Notes: a model not told the origin generated them from the letters alone. A DNA stretch of 64,000 nt from Tridacna crocea (GCA_943736015.1 OX031071.1:12310119-12374118); one strand, 5' to 3'; counted from the first letter of the stretch, positions 34,201 to 41,849 are shown. Numbers and translations: made by a program.

Positions 34201-37200
34201 GAACTTCATCGCTCTTCACAATCCGGCCGTGTTTGTAAATACATCTAACCTTCGTATGAAGGAAATTTCCATTCTGGATTGCCAATGACATGATCGTAAA
34301 CATGGCGGCGTTCGTGAAAGTTAAATAGAAACGACAAAAACAACCGGTAGAATTGATAAACCACGGTAAAAATGTCATGTGCAAACTGCCTGTCAATGTT
34401 TAATGTATTTAGGCATATTTCGACAGAAAATTATGACTGTTGTTTTCTTTTATAAGAGGAGCCTTAAAAATTTAAGAGCGGTTAAATGGCGAATTTCCGC
34501 CAAAGAAATATACCGCGTAGATACATATCAAGCTACATGATACTTGATCAACTGGGAGCACCCGAGATTTCCGAATGATAACAGCACGTGGAGCCGGAAC
34601 ATCTATTACTTAATTATGTACTGCTTAACTGTTTTGTTTTTGTTAAAAATAATAAACACCAACAAGTTAAACATTTAAAGATAAATATATAGAGGATATT
34701 TGTTTTTTTCGGTGAAAGATCTAAATTTATTTCATCGAGTGGACACCATCGGTAATATTTTCACGAGTGGCGCAGCCACGAGTGAAAATATTACCGATGG
34801 TGTTCATGAGATGAAATAAATTTCGATCTTTCACCGAAAAAAACAAATATTCTATTTATTTTATGCTTTTAACTCTTTCTGGGAGAGCTTTATCAAAATT
34901 CAGTACAGTTCTTTTCCTTTATTCCCCGTGGCGTACCCCTCCCGCATAGCAACGTTATGTCAAGCGCGAGAAATTTAAGGTATATGACGTCATATTTCCC
35001 ATCTGGTTGTTAGGCAAGCGCAATTTACCTAGGCATCAAGAACGTGAAAATCGGTATTTTCACTGGTGGTACCAGTGTAAGATCGAAAAATATTTTCACT
35101 GCTATTTCTCGATATCCTACCGGAAAGCATGAAATAAAGTATTATCGTATATCAAAAGTATTGTATAAGATACAACAACAACAACATGCCTACTTTCGGC
35201 AGTGAACGACAATTTTATCAACTCCATCAGATATCTTTGATATAAGACAGGTAGGTCTATGTATGTATAACATGTATATAAACAGCCCTTCACCATACGA
35301 TGTGCACAGGCACAGCTGTCCTCAAACCACGAAGAACATAGCTATTTCTTATTCTATTCTACAGGGACCCGACTGTTGCACGAGACTCGTTAAGCTATCA
35401 TATGACATGTGGTGCCGAATTTGGCGGAGTGACACAACCCTACACAGTGCTTGAAGGATATCACGGTTAGTGTTAAATAAGCCACGCATGTGAAAAGGGA
35501 GATTGGTGCAGTCCGCGCAGGCTGGCCAGAATCATTACTTTTTTCTTTTTAGTTAATTTTCTGCTTGTCAAAGCGCCAACCTGTCTCAGGATTCAGACAC
35601 AGTGGATTGATGGATCCCAAGTTATGTTCTGTTAAAAAAAATACGTCAAGCGCGAGAAATATGAGATAAATTACTTCATATTTCCACCTTGTTGAGAGTC
35701 ACGCCCATTTTAAATAGCTAGGTAATTTGAATATAAAAATCGGTATTTTTACTGGTCATAACCATGAAATATCGTATAATATTTCAGCGATATTTCTCGA
35801 TAACCCAACGGGAAGCATGAAATAATTCTTGTTTATCACATTACCAGGAGAAGCTGATTATCCAAACGCTACGGCCTTCGTCATCACGTTTCTCTTGAAA
35901 ACAGGCGGGTCTTATACACAGAGCCAAGCATGGACAAAAGCCTTCACTGCATTTATGAGTTCGTACAGCAACCCTAACATGACGATAACATACAATCCAA
36001 GGCCACAGGTATGAAACTACACAGTTATATATTCTTTGTATGCTGATATCATTATGGTAAGTTGGGATCTGTACTCACCACAATGAACATTCCGAGTCTT
36101 ATTCTCAGATTTTTTTCTAAATTTAAATGTAACACAACTTCTTATTGGCTAAATCAAATGGGTTAGCCAATCAGAAGCTGTGTTGCTTTCTAAATCTATT
36201 ATTAGACTTTGAATGAAATTCAGAACGGCTCGCCGATACGCACCCTGGTCTTGAAAACGATATTAGGCCTACTCCCTCTGTGTTTCATAATTTCAGCCTG
36301 TCTTTCCTTTTCTTACAATATTTTCTGTCGTTTCATAAACAATTCCCGTCTACTGAGAATTATCTGATTTATTGTCTGTAAGCAAACTCGCAATTTGGAC
36401 AAATCTAGACTTTTGCCATGCGATTACTGCAAGATTTGTTCCAGCAGAAAATCTTTATCACTTGAGTCGTGCTCTATGATAAGGGTGCTTAATGCATCTG
36501 CGAAAAGTATCGATCCAGGTCAGCCTGCGCAATCCGCACAGGCTGACCTGAACCGAAACTTTTCGCTATTGGTCAATGTTTTGTATGCCGAAGGACCAGT
36601 CTACCTCATGACTATCATGGATCCCAAATTATGCGATGCCTTAACCCTTTACTCCATAGATACTCATTTCTACGCACTGCTTGTAGGAGCCTTTGGAAAA
36701 CATTGTGGCAAAAGGTGAAATTGCTCGTGATGAACAATTTCACCTTTTGCCACAATGTTCTCTATGCTATCAAAAGGTGTCATATACACATAAGAAACAG
36801 CTTCATCCTTGCTGTTATCTAGGTTCATTTAGAGATACCATAGAAATGCCTAATGGGGTAAAGGGTTAATCGGTATAATGCATCACGGACATGCGTTAAG
36901 CCCCCTTTTGCCAGAGCAGGGTTCGTTTGTTTTTGGACTGAGCTCTGTTACGTTCGGTTCTAACGCTTATTATAGGTCATGTAAACTTGGTGGTTAGAGT
37001 TCGAACTTTGGCTGGGTTCAAAGTCTTTCCGGGGATCTTATTATAGATTACAAACTTCGATGATGTCAAACTTGTGTGATGCCGATTTTGGCAACGACAA
37101 CTTGATTTGGCTCCCATGACAAAAATTGTCTTCCAGAGCGTAGAAAACATCTTTAGAAATGGAGTAAATGCTTGTAACCAGCATTTTCTCCTTTTCCCAC

Positions 37201-37469
37201 AATGATTTCTACCCTACTGGAAACAAATTTGAATTTTTGAGTTACTTTGTTTTTTTGCTGTCTGCAAATGCTTTCAATTTAGACTAAGTCTAAAATGTTG
37301 TTTGCTATAGAGTTAATAAATCTAATAATTACATTTCATTTTTCTTTTATCACTGGTAATATTGAATTCTTCCATTATTTTACAGACTGTATTTCGGACT
37401 GTCAACTTGGATGACAAGGAAGCAGAAGAAGATACCGTTACAGTTGACAAAAACGTTCTTGTTAATTAA
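21486..37469 (+). CDS. NPC1-like: NPC1-family gene encoding a soluble NTD-MLD protein (9 exons, 521 aa)
   Basis: Seen: nine exons (21486-21548, 26612-26780, 29257-29775, 30980-31085, 31762-31897, 33869-34095, 35365-35465, 35848-36008, 37386-37469), all with GT-AG borders, total 1566 nt, phases 0,1,1,2,0,2,1,0, no internal stop. Residues 1-21 are a signal peptide. Residues 22-266 match the NPC1 N-terminal sterol-binding domain, with 18 cysteines (30,36,47,72,85,86,108,111,120,124,167,183,190,239,255,257,260,266) in the family order. Residues about 270-505 match the middle luminal domain, with cysteines 357,366,405,422. N-glycosylation sequons lie at 135, 302, 378, 447 and 484. Known: human NPC1 has 1278 residues and 13 TM helices, takes sterol from NPC2 and exports it from lysosomes; Asn41 and Gln79 contact the sterol hydroxyl. 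These correspond to N46 and Q90 here. Odd: no TM helix after the signal peptide; the segment carrying TM1/TM2 and everything after the MLD is missing. Inference: a secreted or endolysosomal-lumen sterol carrier. A recent decaying partial duplicate is less likely, given the intact frame, splice sites and cysteines. Confidence 0.9.
21598..21775 (+). mobile_element. family E fragment at the start of intron 1
   Basis: ATAAGGGGGCTTAATGC then a perfect palindrome around AGGTCAGCCTACGCAG (21640-21672). Begins 50 bp after the exon 1 donor. Confidence 0.75.
21875..22127 (-). mobile_element. related 350-bp element, one end degraded
   Basis: Has TATAATATTACGCTCTATAA and right end CCAGGATGCCCAAATTAGAT. 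In intron 1. Confidence 0.75.
22127..22197 (+). repeat. two tandem 36-bp units
   Basis: GAGTATTTATAGAATGCCAT with CTAGCGGGA(G/T)ATAATG occurs twice in a row at the end of the 21.9-kb repeat. Confidence 0.85.
22489..22898 (+). mobile_element. 410-bp inverted-end repeat, copy 1
   Basis: Ends CATCTTTGCGAGCCAAGG and CCTTGGCTTGCGAAGATG are inverted repeats. In NPC1-like intron 1. Non-autonomous, no ORF of note. Confidence 0.75.
22915..22992 (+). repeat. 34-bp minisatellite, first segment
   Basis: Start of the intron-1 array, about two degraded units (GGCTGTAAGTTATGTT), cut by the family A element at 22993. Confidence 0.7.
22993..23221 (+). mobile_element. family A element in the minisatellite
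   Basis: TTAACCCTTTCCCAAATGAC to TTTGGGAAAGGGTTAA, exactly 229 bp, perfect hairpin 23099-23167. The array continues on both sides. Confidence 0.97.
23222..23832 (+). repeat. 34-bp minisatellite, second segment
   Basis: About 17 units of consensus GGCTGTTAGTTATGTTGCGG plus GGGATAGTACAGAA. Clean 34-bp spacing, for example 23404 and 23438. Confidence 0.95.
23833..24477. other. 645-bp non-repeat stretch interrupting the minisatellite
   Basis: Runs from GTGACAATACACGG to GTGCCTT with minisatellite on both sides. Probably an inserted element, but neither inverted ends nor a target duplication could be shown. A 69-codon minus frame (24197-24406) is unremarkable. Confidence 0.5.
24478..26395 (+). 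repeat. 34-bp minisatellite, third and longest segment
   Basis: About 55 units, more varied than the earlier segment: GTCGTGGGG and GTTGCGGTGG variants and AGTGCAGACGG / AGTACAGAAGG alternate, giving higher-order blocks (for example around 25050-25330). Ends about 215 bp before exon 2. Confidence 0.95.
26400..26580 (-). mobile_element. family A element, hairpin collapsed
   Basis: TTTGACGACCCTGAGG to ATCGTTTGATAAGGAATTAA. The hairpin right arm is lost (GGAGAAATGCTGTTTTC). Ends 32 bp before exon 2. Confidence 0.8.
26612..26780 (+). CDS. NPC1-like: NPC1-like exon 2: start of sterol-binding NTD
   Basis: Acceptor ACATTTCAG just before 26612, donor GTTGGT at 26781, phase 0 in and 1 out. Encodes residues 22-78, including CIWYGRCG (human CVWYGECG), LNC with the sterol-contact Asn (N46) and YCPSLYKG (human LCPGFFFG). 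It carries cysteines 30, 36, 47 and 72. Confidence 0.93.
26963..27191 (+). mobile_element. family A element in intron 2
   Basis: TTAACTCATTACCAAACGAC to GTTAATGGGTTAA, 229 bp, near-perfect hairpin. Confidence 0.95.
27212..27300 (+). pseudogene. decayed copy of the start of NPC1-like exon 3
   Basis: A 33-nt stretch starting ACTTCTTGCAGCGTAGAT aligns without gaps to exon 3 (27 of 33 identical), and the frame gives CSVDKLKDL against CSVDQLRDI. Similarity starts before the exon, around the acceptor, and fades after about 50 nt; a stop follows in frame at 27372. It looks like a relic of a local exon duplication in intron 2, 2 kb upstream of the working exon. Confidence 0.55.
28111..29151 (+). repeat. 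three tandem 347-bp repeats
   Basis: Copies at 28111-28457, 28458-28804 and 28805-29151 appear identical except one base early in copy 1 (TTTTCAGG for TTTTTAGG). Each contains the same 77-codon frame, which is a repeat shadow. It ends 105 bp before exon 3. Confidence 0.98.
29168..29231 (-). repeat. inverted partial copy of the 347-bp repeat
   Basis: CGTTATTTTCGCATACCTTT onward is the reverse complement of the last about 65 bp of the 347-bp unit. With the unit end it forms a hairpin around GTGCCTTACGGCAC at 29152-29168. Confidence 0.85.
29257..29775 (+). CDS. NPC1-like: NPC1-like exon 3: body of NTD
   Basis: Acceptor ATCCACAG, donor GTATGT at 29776, phase 1 to 1, 519 nt. Encodes residues 78-251. 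Landmarks: TCCSVDQL (human SLCCDVRQL, giving Q90 for human Gln79), HCPACFHNFANLFCQMTCSP (human [20 protein letters not shown]), GFLCGRPASQC and VGQAPFPI. This is the longest exon and gives the clearest family match. Confidence 0.97.
29927..30450 (+). repeat. about 220-bp tandem repeat, 2.4 copies
   Basis: AATTCTCCCTAA, GGGATGAAGCC and CATTTATTGATGACTC recur at about 225 and 213 bp spacing. The first copy is preceded by a tRNA-like stretch (29870-29930). In intron 3. A related fragment is at 39070-39165. Confidence 0.85.
30470..30565 (+). mobile_element. family E fragment in intron 3
   Basis: CATTTGCAAAAAGTGTCG and the CAGCCTGCACAGTCCGTGCA palindrome only. Confidence 0.65.
30665..30890 (-). 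mobile_element. degraded family A element in intron 3
   Basis: CTCACAATCCTGAGTTTCAACG to GGCAAAGAGTTTAA; hairpin partly lost. Lies about 90 bp before exon 4. Confidence 0.75.
30980..31085 (+). CDS. NPC1-like: NPC1-like exon 4: NTD end fused directly to MLD start
   Basis: Acceptor CCTTTTTCAG, donor GTACGT at 31086, phase 1 to 2. It encodes KCACKECRASQPC, matching the four-cysteine end of the NTD (human PCSCQDCSIVC), and four residues later PTSDTRKKYFDKVFG, matching the opening of the middle luminal domain (human SSQARLEKEYFDQHFG). In human NPC1 about 120 residues with TM1, a cytosolic loop and TM2 lie between these motifs. Here they are absent within a single exon, so no skipped exon can restore them at this join. 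Confidence 0.92.
31194..31275 (+). repeat. (GA)n-(AAT)n microsatellites
   Basis: GA repeats (31195-31221) then AAT repeats (31223-31248) and an ATTATT echo to 31275. In intron 4. Confidence 0.9.
31762..31897 (+). CDS. NPC1-like: NPC1-like exon 5: MLD
   Basis: Acceptor TTGTTTTTAG, donor GTCTGT at 31898, phase 2 to 0. Encodes residues 286-331, including GKYETVEIIVQRA (human FFRTEQLIIRAP), a proline-rich loop ALPPPSV where human NPC1 has its first NPC2-contact loop, and the helix start KQFLYQ. Sequon N302-H-T. Confidence 0.88.
31903..32155 (+). repeat. intron-5 dispersed duplicate, copy 1
   Basis: From CAATTTCTCTAACGAATGAG to CATTACTGGACAATATTTGTT; matches 33183-33430 with few changes. Starts just after exon 5. 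Confidence 0.9.
33183..33430 (+). repeat. intron-5 dispersed duplicate, copy 2
   Basis: Same orientation as copy 1, 1.28 kb downstream. Between them lies a (C)n run and GTCCGTCCGGCTGTCTGTCC-type sequence common in repeats. Confidence 0.9.
33587..33764. mobile_element. family D palindromic element
   Basis: CACCAACCATTCTTAAG to CTTAAGAATGGTCGGTG; mirror centre ACCAAATGGT. In intron 5, inside what looks like a family E remnant (AGGTCAGCCTGAC before it, GCTGATTTGAA after). Confidence 0.95.
33869..34095 (+). CDS. NPC1-like: NPC1-like exon 6: MLD
   Basis: Acceptor GGTTTTTTTAG, donor GTAAGT at 34096, phase 0 to 2. Encodes residues 332-407, starting VLDLQTAI (human VLDLQIAI). LDDVCLKLANHQECVIESVL aligns with the human disulfide loop C468-C479, and FGIFVLASYLDHFIQC aligns with DDFFVYADYHTHFLYC. 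Confidence 0.95.
34700..34865. repeat. large palindrome
   Basis: GAAAATATTACCGATGGTGT and its mirror flank GAGTGGCGCAGCCACGAGTG. The arms extend outward through GAAATAAATTT and GATCTTTCACCG. In intron 6. Confidence 0.9.
34962..35135 (+). repeat. intron-6 repeat related to intron 7
   Basis: GTCAAGCGCGAGAAAT to GGAAAGCATGAAATAAA; matches 35645-35825. The pair brackets exon 7. Confidence 0.8.
35365..35465 (+). CDS. NPC1-like: NPC1-like exon 7: MLD
   Basis: Acceptor TATTCTACAG, donor GTTAGT at 35466, phase 2 to 1. Encodes residues 407-441. TCGAEFGGVTQPYTVLEGY aligns with human CLGTFGGPVFPWLVLGGY and supplies the cysteine partner (C422) of C405. Confidence 0.85.
35645..35825 (+). repeat. intron-7 copy of the intron-6 repeat
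   Basis: GTCAAGCGCGAGAAAT to GGGAAGCATGAAATAA, including AAAATCGGTATTTTTACTGG, ending about 20 bp before exon 8. Confidence 0.8.
35848..36008 (+). CDS. NPC1-like: NPC1-like exon 8: end of MLD
   Basis: Acceptor ATTACCAG, donor GTATGA at 36009, phase 1 to 0. Encodes residues 441-494. YPNATAFVITFLLK aligns with human NNATALVITFPVN, QAWTKAFTAFM with QAWEKEFINFV, and SNPNMTITY with KNPNLTISF. This strand is the last part of the MLD before TM3 in the human protein. Confidence 0.95.
36073..36240. mobile_element. family D palindromic element, degraded
   Basis: TGTAACACAACTTCTTATTG and GCCAATCAGAAGCTGTGTTG arms; outer ends worn. In intron 8, just after exon 8. Confidence 0.8.
36465..36930 (+). mobile_element. 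family E element carrying a family B insertion
   Basis: Left end GTGCTTAATGCATCTGCG at 36486, right end GCCCCCTTTTGCCAGAGCAG at 36900. The family B element interrupts it in the segment before the right end. Confidence 0.85.
36641..36869 (+). mobile_element. family B element inside family E
   Basis: TTAACCCTTTACTCCATAGA to GGGTAAAGGGTTAA, 229 bp. Hairpin centre GCTCGTGATGAAC has two mismatches. Confidence 0.95.
37130..37315 (-). mobile_element. family A right-half fragment in intron 8
   Basis: GTAACCAGCATTTTCTCC through TCTGCAAATGCTTTCAATTT to ATAGAGTTAA. Confidence 0.75.
37386..37469 (+). CDS. NPC1-like: NPC1-like exon 9: acidic tail and stop codon
   Basis: Acceptor TTATTTTACAG, phase 0, 27 codons and TAA. 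The tail VNLDDKEAEEDTVTVDK is acidic and hydrophilic where human NPC1 has an acidic stretch and then TM3. No hydrophobic run follows and no donor is needed: the frame closes at 37467-37469 inside a TTAA that borders a family A element. Exon identity rests on phase, a good acceptor and position; the sequence itself has only compositional similarity to NPC1. Confidence 0.72.
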   Translation, partial: TVFRTVNLDDKEAEEDTVTVDKNVLVN

Positions 37470-37745
37470 CCCATTAGCAAACGACAAAATTTCGAACTGG
37501 TCCAAATTGAAAGTATTTGCAGACGACGAAATAAAAGTGACTGAAAATTTGGAATTTGTTTTGTGAAGGGTAGAAAACCTCGTGGGAAAAGGAGAAAATG
37601 CTGGCTACCAGCATTGTCTCCCTTTCCCGCAATTTCTCTACCCTATTAAAGAATAATTGCACAATCTGAACAACATGAAATTGTCGTCTGCGTATGCTTT
37701 GAGTTTGGCTAAAATTATGTTGTCTGGTCACAGGTAATGGGTTAA
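37466..37745 (+). mobile_element. family A foldback variant overlapping the NPC1-like stop codon
   Basis: TTAACCCATTAGCAAACGAC to GGTAATGGGTTAA, 280 bp. Unlike other copies, both halves are of the GCATTTGCAGACGAC type, so it is a near-complete inverted repeat. The left TTAA includes the NPC1-like TAA; the left half holds the AATAAA. Confidence 0.92.
37530..37535 (+). promoter_or_regulatory. candidate polyadenylation signal AATAAA
   Basis: First AATAAA after the stop codon, 61 nt downstream, with a GT-rich stretch (TTTGTTTTGTG) about 20 nt further on. It lies inside the family A element at 37466-37745, so the 3' end of the transcript would be transposon-derived. Confidence 0.45.
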
Positions 37746-37917
37746 AAGTCTCTTTTCTGCAACATAATATGGATTTTTTTCCACATTTTTACTTTTTCAC
37801 CAGATTATTTTTCTCGAGCTACATGCATCTTTTTTTTTGCGTGTAGTTCTTATGATGTAAGAACTGACCGTGCACAGGCACTGATTGGTTCGAATAAAAA
37901 AGTCTTGTAAATCCAAG

Positions 37918-38045
37918 AAAATGTGACCCGTCACGCAAAAAGGGACCTCCTGGGAACTGCGAAAAGTGTCAACCCTGGTCAGACTGCGCGAATTTCGCAG
38001 GCTGACCAGGGTGGACACTTTTCGCTTTTATGACATTTTCTGCGT
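37918..38045 (+). mobile_element. GTGACCCGTCACGC repeat, left part
   Basis: GTGACCCGTCACGCAAAAAG then palindrome TGTCAACCCTGGTCAGACTG mirrored by GCTGACCAGGGTGGACACT. Second copy of the 15.4-kb repeat. Confidence 0.85.
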
Positions 38046-38329
38046 GAAAAGTGATCATATTACTTTGTTATACAATCATTATTACCTTATTTGTGTATAT
38101 GTACGTAATACTGCAACAAACTCTGTTGGTAAATCAAAACACGGAAAATGGAGCTTAAGATTTTATTGATTGTTTGATCTTTCACGTCGTTTTCAACATT
38201 ATTTCAGTTAGATCTATGTACATCGCGACGACGAGTGCAGCTATCCATTCTTACGAACATGAAAGTTCGCTACAATGGCACTGCTGAGGGATTCGAACCC
38301 ATACGCACAAATCGATCTATCCCATTATT

Positions 38330-38990
38330 TCCGCTAGATGGCATTCTACAAATACACATCTGATCATTATCTCCCCCTAGATGGCATTCTGTAAATACTC
38401 ATCTATCTAATATGGGCAACGTGGGTACAGAAAACCGAACCACTTTCCTACGCGACAACCGTTACTTTGAATTTAAAACTAAAATAAAGGTTTACTAAAT
38501 AAAAAGCTACCTCGTACAATTCACTCAGCTATGATCCGCAGTGAACAGAAATCTGGAGCTGAAACAGGTCTCATTTTTCCTCAAAGGTATTGACAAAAGC
38601 TATTTACAACATTGCTACTTTATAGAGCGTAATATCACAGTCAGCCCGATTTTGGGGCTAGTGGTGCGTCATATAGGCCTAAGACAGTCGGGTCTTCGAA
38701 GAATATGACATGCGCAGACAACGCACATCTGATTTGGGCATTTGGTACAGAACCGAACTACTTATTCTATCCGACAACCGTTACTTTGAATTTCAAACTT
38801 AAATAAATGTTTACTAAAAAAAACGCTACCTGGTGCGATTTATTCAGCTATGATCAGCAATTTAGAGGAATGTGGAGCTAACATAGGCCTGATTTTTTTC
38901 TTCCAACCGTGACGTATTGATAAAAGCCATTTTCTTCATTGCTAATTTATATCGCGTATTACTATAATCCGCCCAAAATTGGAATTTAAG
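38330..38990. mobile_element. two related inverted-end elements in tandem
   Basis: ATCTAATATGGGCAACGTGG at 38399 and GATTTGGGCATTTGGTACAG at 38730 each start a copy; each has the CGACAACCGTTACTTTGAAT core. CTAGATGGCATTCTG flanks occur before them. Confidence 0.7.
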
Positions 38991-39188
38991 ACAGGTGGAA
39001 TCTTCGAAGAGTATAACATGGGCAGACAACGACAAATATCCTCGTTTTTTGAGGTTTAAAGACCATACCATAACCACTGAGCGAAAGAGATTATCTCTCT
39101 ATCGCATTTGTAAGGTACTGTACTTAAATCGGGACGAAGACATGCATGATAGAGTGGTCTCCCGTAACCGTGTCCTGAAATCTCTGAG

Positions 39189-39503
39189 CTATGGGGGCTC
39201 TGCTTTACAGTTCTGAAAAGTGTCGGTATAAATATAAATAAAGTATTCTAGGGTAAAAGTCACTTTAATATGGCAATATATTGAGCTGTTCATATTAATG
39301 GGAGCCACCATCAGATGTAGGTATGAAATCGGCCGAGTGGTGACGAGTAAGTCCATGTCTACTCTTCTTAATCTCAGCGTAAAAGACGGAAGCTGCCGAG
39401 ATTGCCAATTAGCCTCTACGAAAACGTCGATATTTACCGATGAATTAGGGGACGTAGACCTTAAAATTCCTTGCAGACGACGGGGTAACCCGTTACGGCA
39501 CAA
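39189..39503 (-). other. unidentified open frame, about 104 codons
   Basis: The frame includes NIDVFVEANWQSRQLPSF and DLLVTTRPISYLHLMVAP. Single copy in the window, less AT-rich than its surroundings over 39300-39500. No start context or family recognised. Confidence 0.2.
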
Positions 39504-39987
39504 TAAAATCTTAGACTTTCCAAGCTTAAAGCATGTGCAGACTACAAATTAGATATGGCTCAAACGGTGTTTCTTCTTTTTTTATCTAAAGACAGCACGT
39601 TCTTGGCAGTATGCTGTCGGTCAAAACTCTCCTTGGAACCTCTCACAGTCGGGTTCAGCAGCGTAATGTACTCAATTTATCAACGTATCAATTGCCATTA
39701 CGATGTTAGTACTTTACTGGAACAAAATTGTCGTCAAAAATGAAATGAAAACTTGGTGCAGTATTAGAAAGCCAAAAGTAAAAATGGGCGACTCTAAAAA
39801 TATGCAATTTCATAAAGGGAATGACCGAATCTAAGTTGAGAGAACTTGCGGTCAGACCCTTTTGCCTTGTCCTTTGATTATGTATATTGTTCTGTGTTGT
39901 AAATTTTATTCTTGTAACATAACTTGGCAATAAAATATATTTAAACTGTATAGTTCCAGTGGCTGGTAAAAGTTATCAAAGCGAGTG

Positions 39988-40548
39988 TTAAAGTTGGGTA
40001 TTTAGAATGTTTACATCTCACTAAATTAAAAAATATATATATCACTGAAATTTATATGAAAAAAATAATACAAATCATCAATAACTAAGACTCATAAAAT
40101 TACAAAAAAAAAAAAAAAAAAAAATTTGATCGTTTTCCCTTAAAAGGCTACGTAGCCTCTTAAGGTATTTTTAGATTTCGCGCCAAAAATCAATAAAGCA
40201 TTGTGGGAGTGTCAAGTGACTGGCACGTGACTAGTAACGCTTAAATTCCAAAACAACAAACATGTAATAATTATTTTCAATTATGTCTTCTTTGGATGCT
40301 ATGTTTGAAACTTCGTCTGTGTATTCCTGTATGTAAATGAAAGAATTGATCATCTAAAAATAGAACGTGTCTCCCAATGGTGTCAACCTGGGCCGTATTA
40401 AATCTCTAATTTCTCGTGTTGTCGGATCGTTTTCGACTACTGGGGTTTTATGGATGCAAATTAAAAGGTTTTGGGAGTATAAGAATGATTTTTTTTTTTA
40501 CATTTTTGTAAAAAGGTTTCGTCCCAAAATCTGAAGGGCCACCTTTAA
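39988..40548 (-). mobile_element. family F element
   Basis: TTAAAGTTGGGTATTTAG to GGGCCACCTTTAA with GGCTACGTAGCCTCTTAAGG inside and a long poly-A run at 40105. Confidence 0.85.
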
Positions 40549-40781
40549 GGTCACATTTAAATTTAAATAATATCATTAAGAAATATGGAAATTATTATGT
40601 GAATAACAATTTGTTATAATCTTTTGGGTCCCAGTCTAAATGGCTGGCAGAGAAACTCATTTCATAACTGCCAGGTCACTAGTTTTTGGCTGATTTCAAA
40701 ATTCATCTTTCTGCCAGTGACTTCCACCTTGACTGACCACACAACAACAGATTTGTCATATTCACAATGTTTTATATACTT

Positions 40782-40876
40782 TTAACCTTTTACCACACAA
40801 CCCCGACTTTTTAAACCCCTGAGAATGAAGCCCTTTGAAAACATTGTGAGAAAAGGAGAAAATGCTGATAACCATG
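40782..40876 (-). mobile_element. family A left fragment
   Basis: TTAACCTTTTACCACACAAC to GAAAATGCTGATAACCATG, cut off in the hairpin where family C begins. Confidence 0.8.
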
Positions 40877-40877
40877 A

Positions 40878-41107
40878 TTAACATTTTACTCCATAGATAC
40901 TCACTTTGACGTATCAACAACAGACAGCTTTTGAAAACATTGTAGGAAAAGGAGAAATTGCTCGTAACGAGCAATTTCTCCTTTTCCCACAATGTTTTCC
41001 ACTCAATCAGATATTTGTATCCTCATTTGACTATATTTTTGACATCATATCTTTATTTGCTGCTGAAATGGAAGAGCCTCAAATTGGCATATAAGGTAAA
41101 AGGTTAA
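40878..41107 (+). mobile_element. family C element
   Basis: TTAACATTTTACTCCATAGA to GGTAAAAGGTTAA. Hairpin GAAATTGCTCGTAACGAGC is perfect. The left end resembles family B (TACTCCATAGATACTCA). Confidence 0.92.
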
Positions 41108-41354
41108 AGCTGTCTCCCTTTGGCCAGAGGAATATAAATTTTATGGTGAATGCTTAAAGACGCTCTTTCGTCAATAAATTATTGCTGGAAACCTGTCACC
41201 AAATAATTAATCGCCAGCTCGCTGTTTTTATTACTGTCAGTACTTTGATTTGTACATGCATTTAACCCGCTTGTCACAAAGCAATGCCCTGGTATCTTTT
41301 TTTGAATGGTCCAGACGTTTGGCTCAAGTGATTGCATTTCTGTTTCAAATTGTA

Positions 41355-41582
41355 TTAACCCTTTCCCAAACAAGCCCTGGTTTTTACGTATCTGTAGTAA
41401 AAGTCTTTTGAAAACACTGTGGGAAAAGGAGAAATTGCTCGTAACGAGCAATTTCTCCTTTTCCCAAAGTGTTTTCTACCCTTTTTGAGAACTTTCTGCC
41501 ATTTTCTCAAAATCTAAAATTGTGGTCTGCAAACTCTTTCAGTTTTGAAGAGTTCAAAATTTGTCGTTTGGGAAAGGGTTAA
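41355..41582 (-). mobile_element. family A-related element with C-like hairpin
   Basis: TTAACCCTTTCCCAAACAAG to GTTTGGGAAAGGGTTAA. A-type flanks but arm ATTGCTCGT, a mix of family A and C parts. Confidence 0.93.
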
Positions 41583-41639
41583 ACATTGTTGCTGATGAGA
41601 GAACACGCTTACCAGTTTTTTTTTCTCTCTTTTACCCAA

Positions 41640-41835
41640 TCATTGTGTCCGTGGTTGTTAGGTAAAGCGTCCACCTAATAACCACAAGGTTCCAAGTTCG
41701 ATACCCGGCGTTAACTTTGGGGCCGTTCAATGGCAGACACGTTCGTTGCAAGCACTGGTTTCATTTCAAGGGAGCATAACAGGGAAGGAAATTGGTGTAA
41801 GTTGAATGAACATGTTTCTCATTTGATGGAAAATG
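41640..41835 (+). repeat. tRNA-derived SINE
   Basis: GTCCGTGGTTGTTAGGTAAAGC (A-box-like) and GGTTCCAAGTTCGATACC (B-box-like), then a tail GCAAGCACTGGTTTCATTTC shared with 60583-60790. Confidence 0.75.
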
Positions 41836-41849
41836 AATACGTATAATCT

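Noticed and set aside
36009-37385. A further NPC1 exon with TM3 between exons 8 and 9
   Set aside because: Translating this intron gave only family D, E, B and A repeats. No hydrophobic NPC1-like segment was seen here or in 37.7-40 kb.
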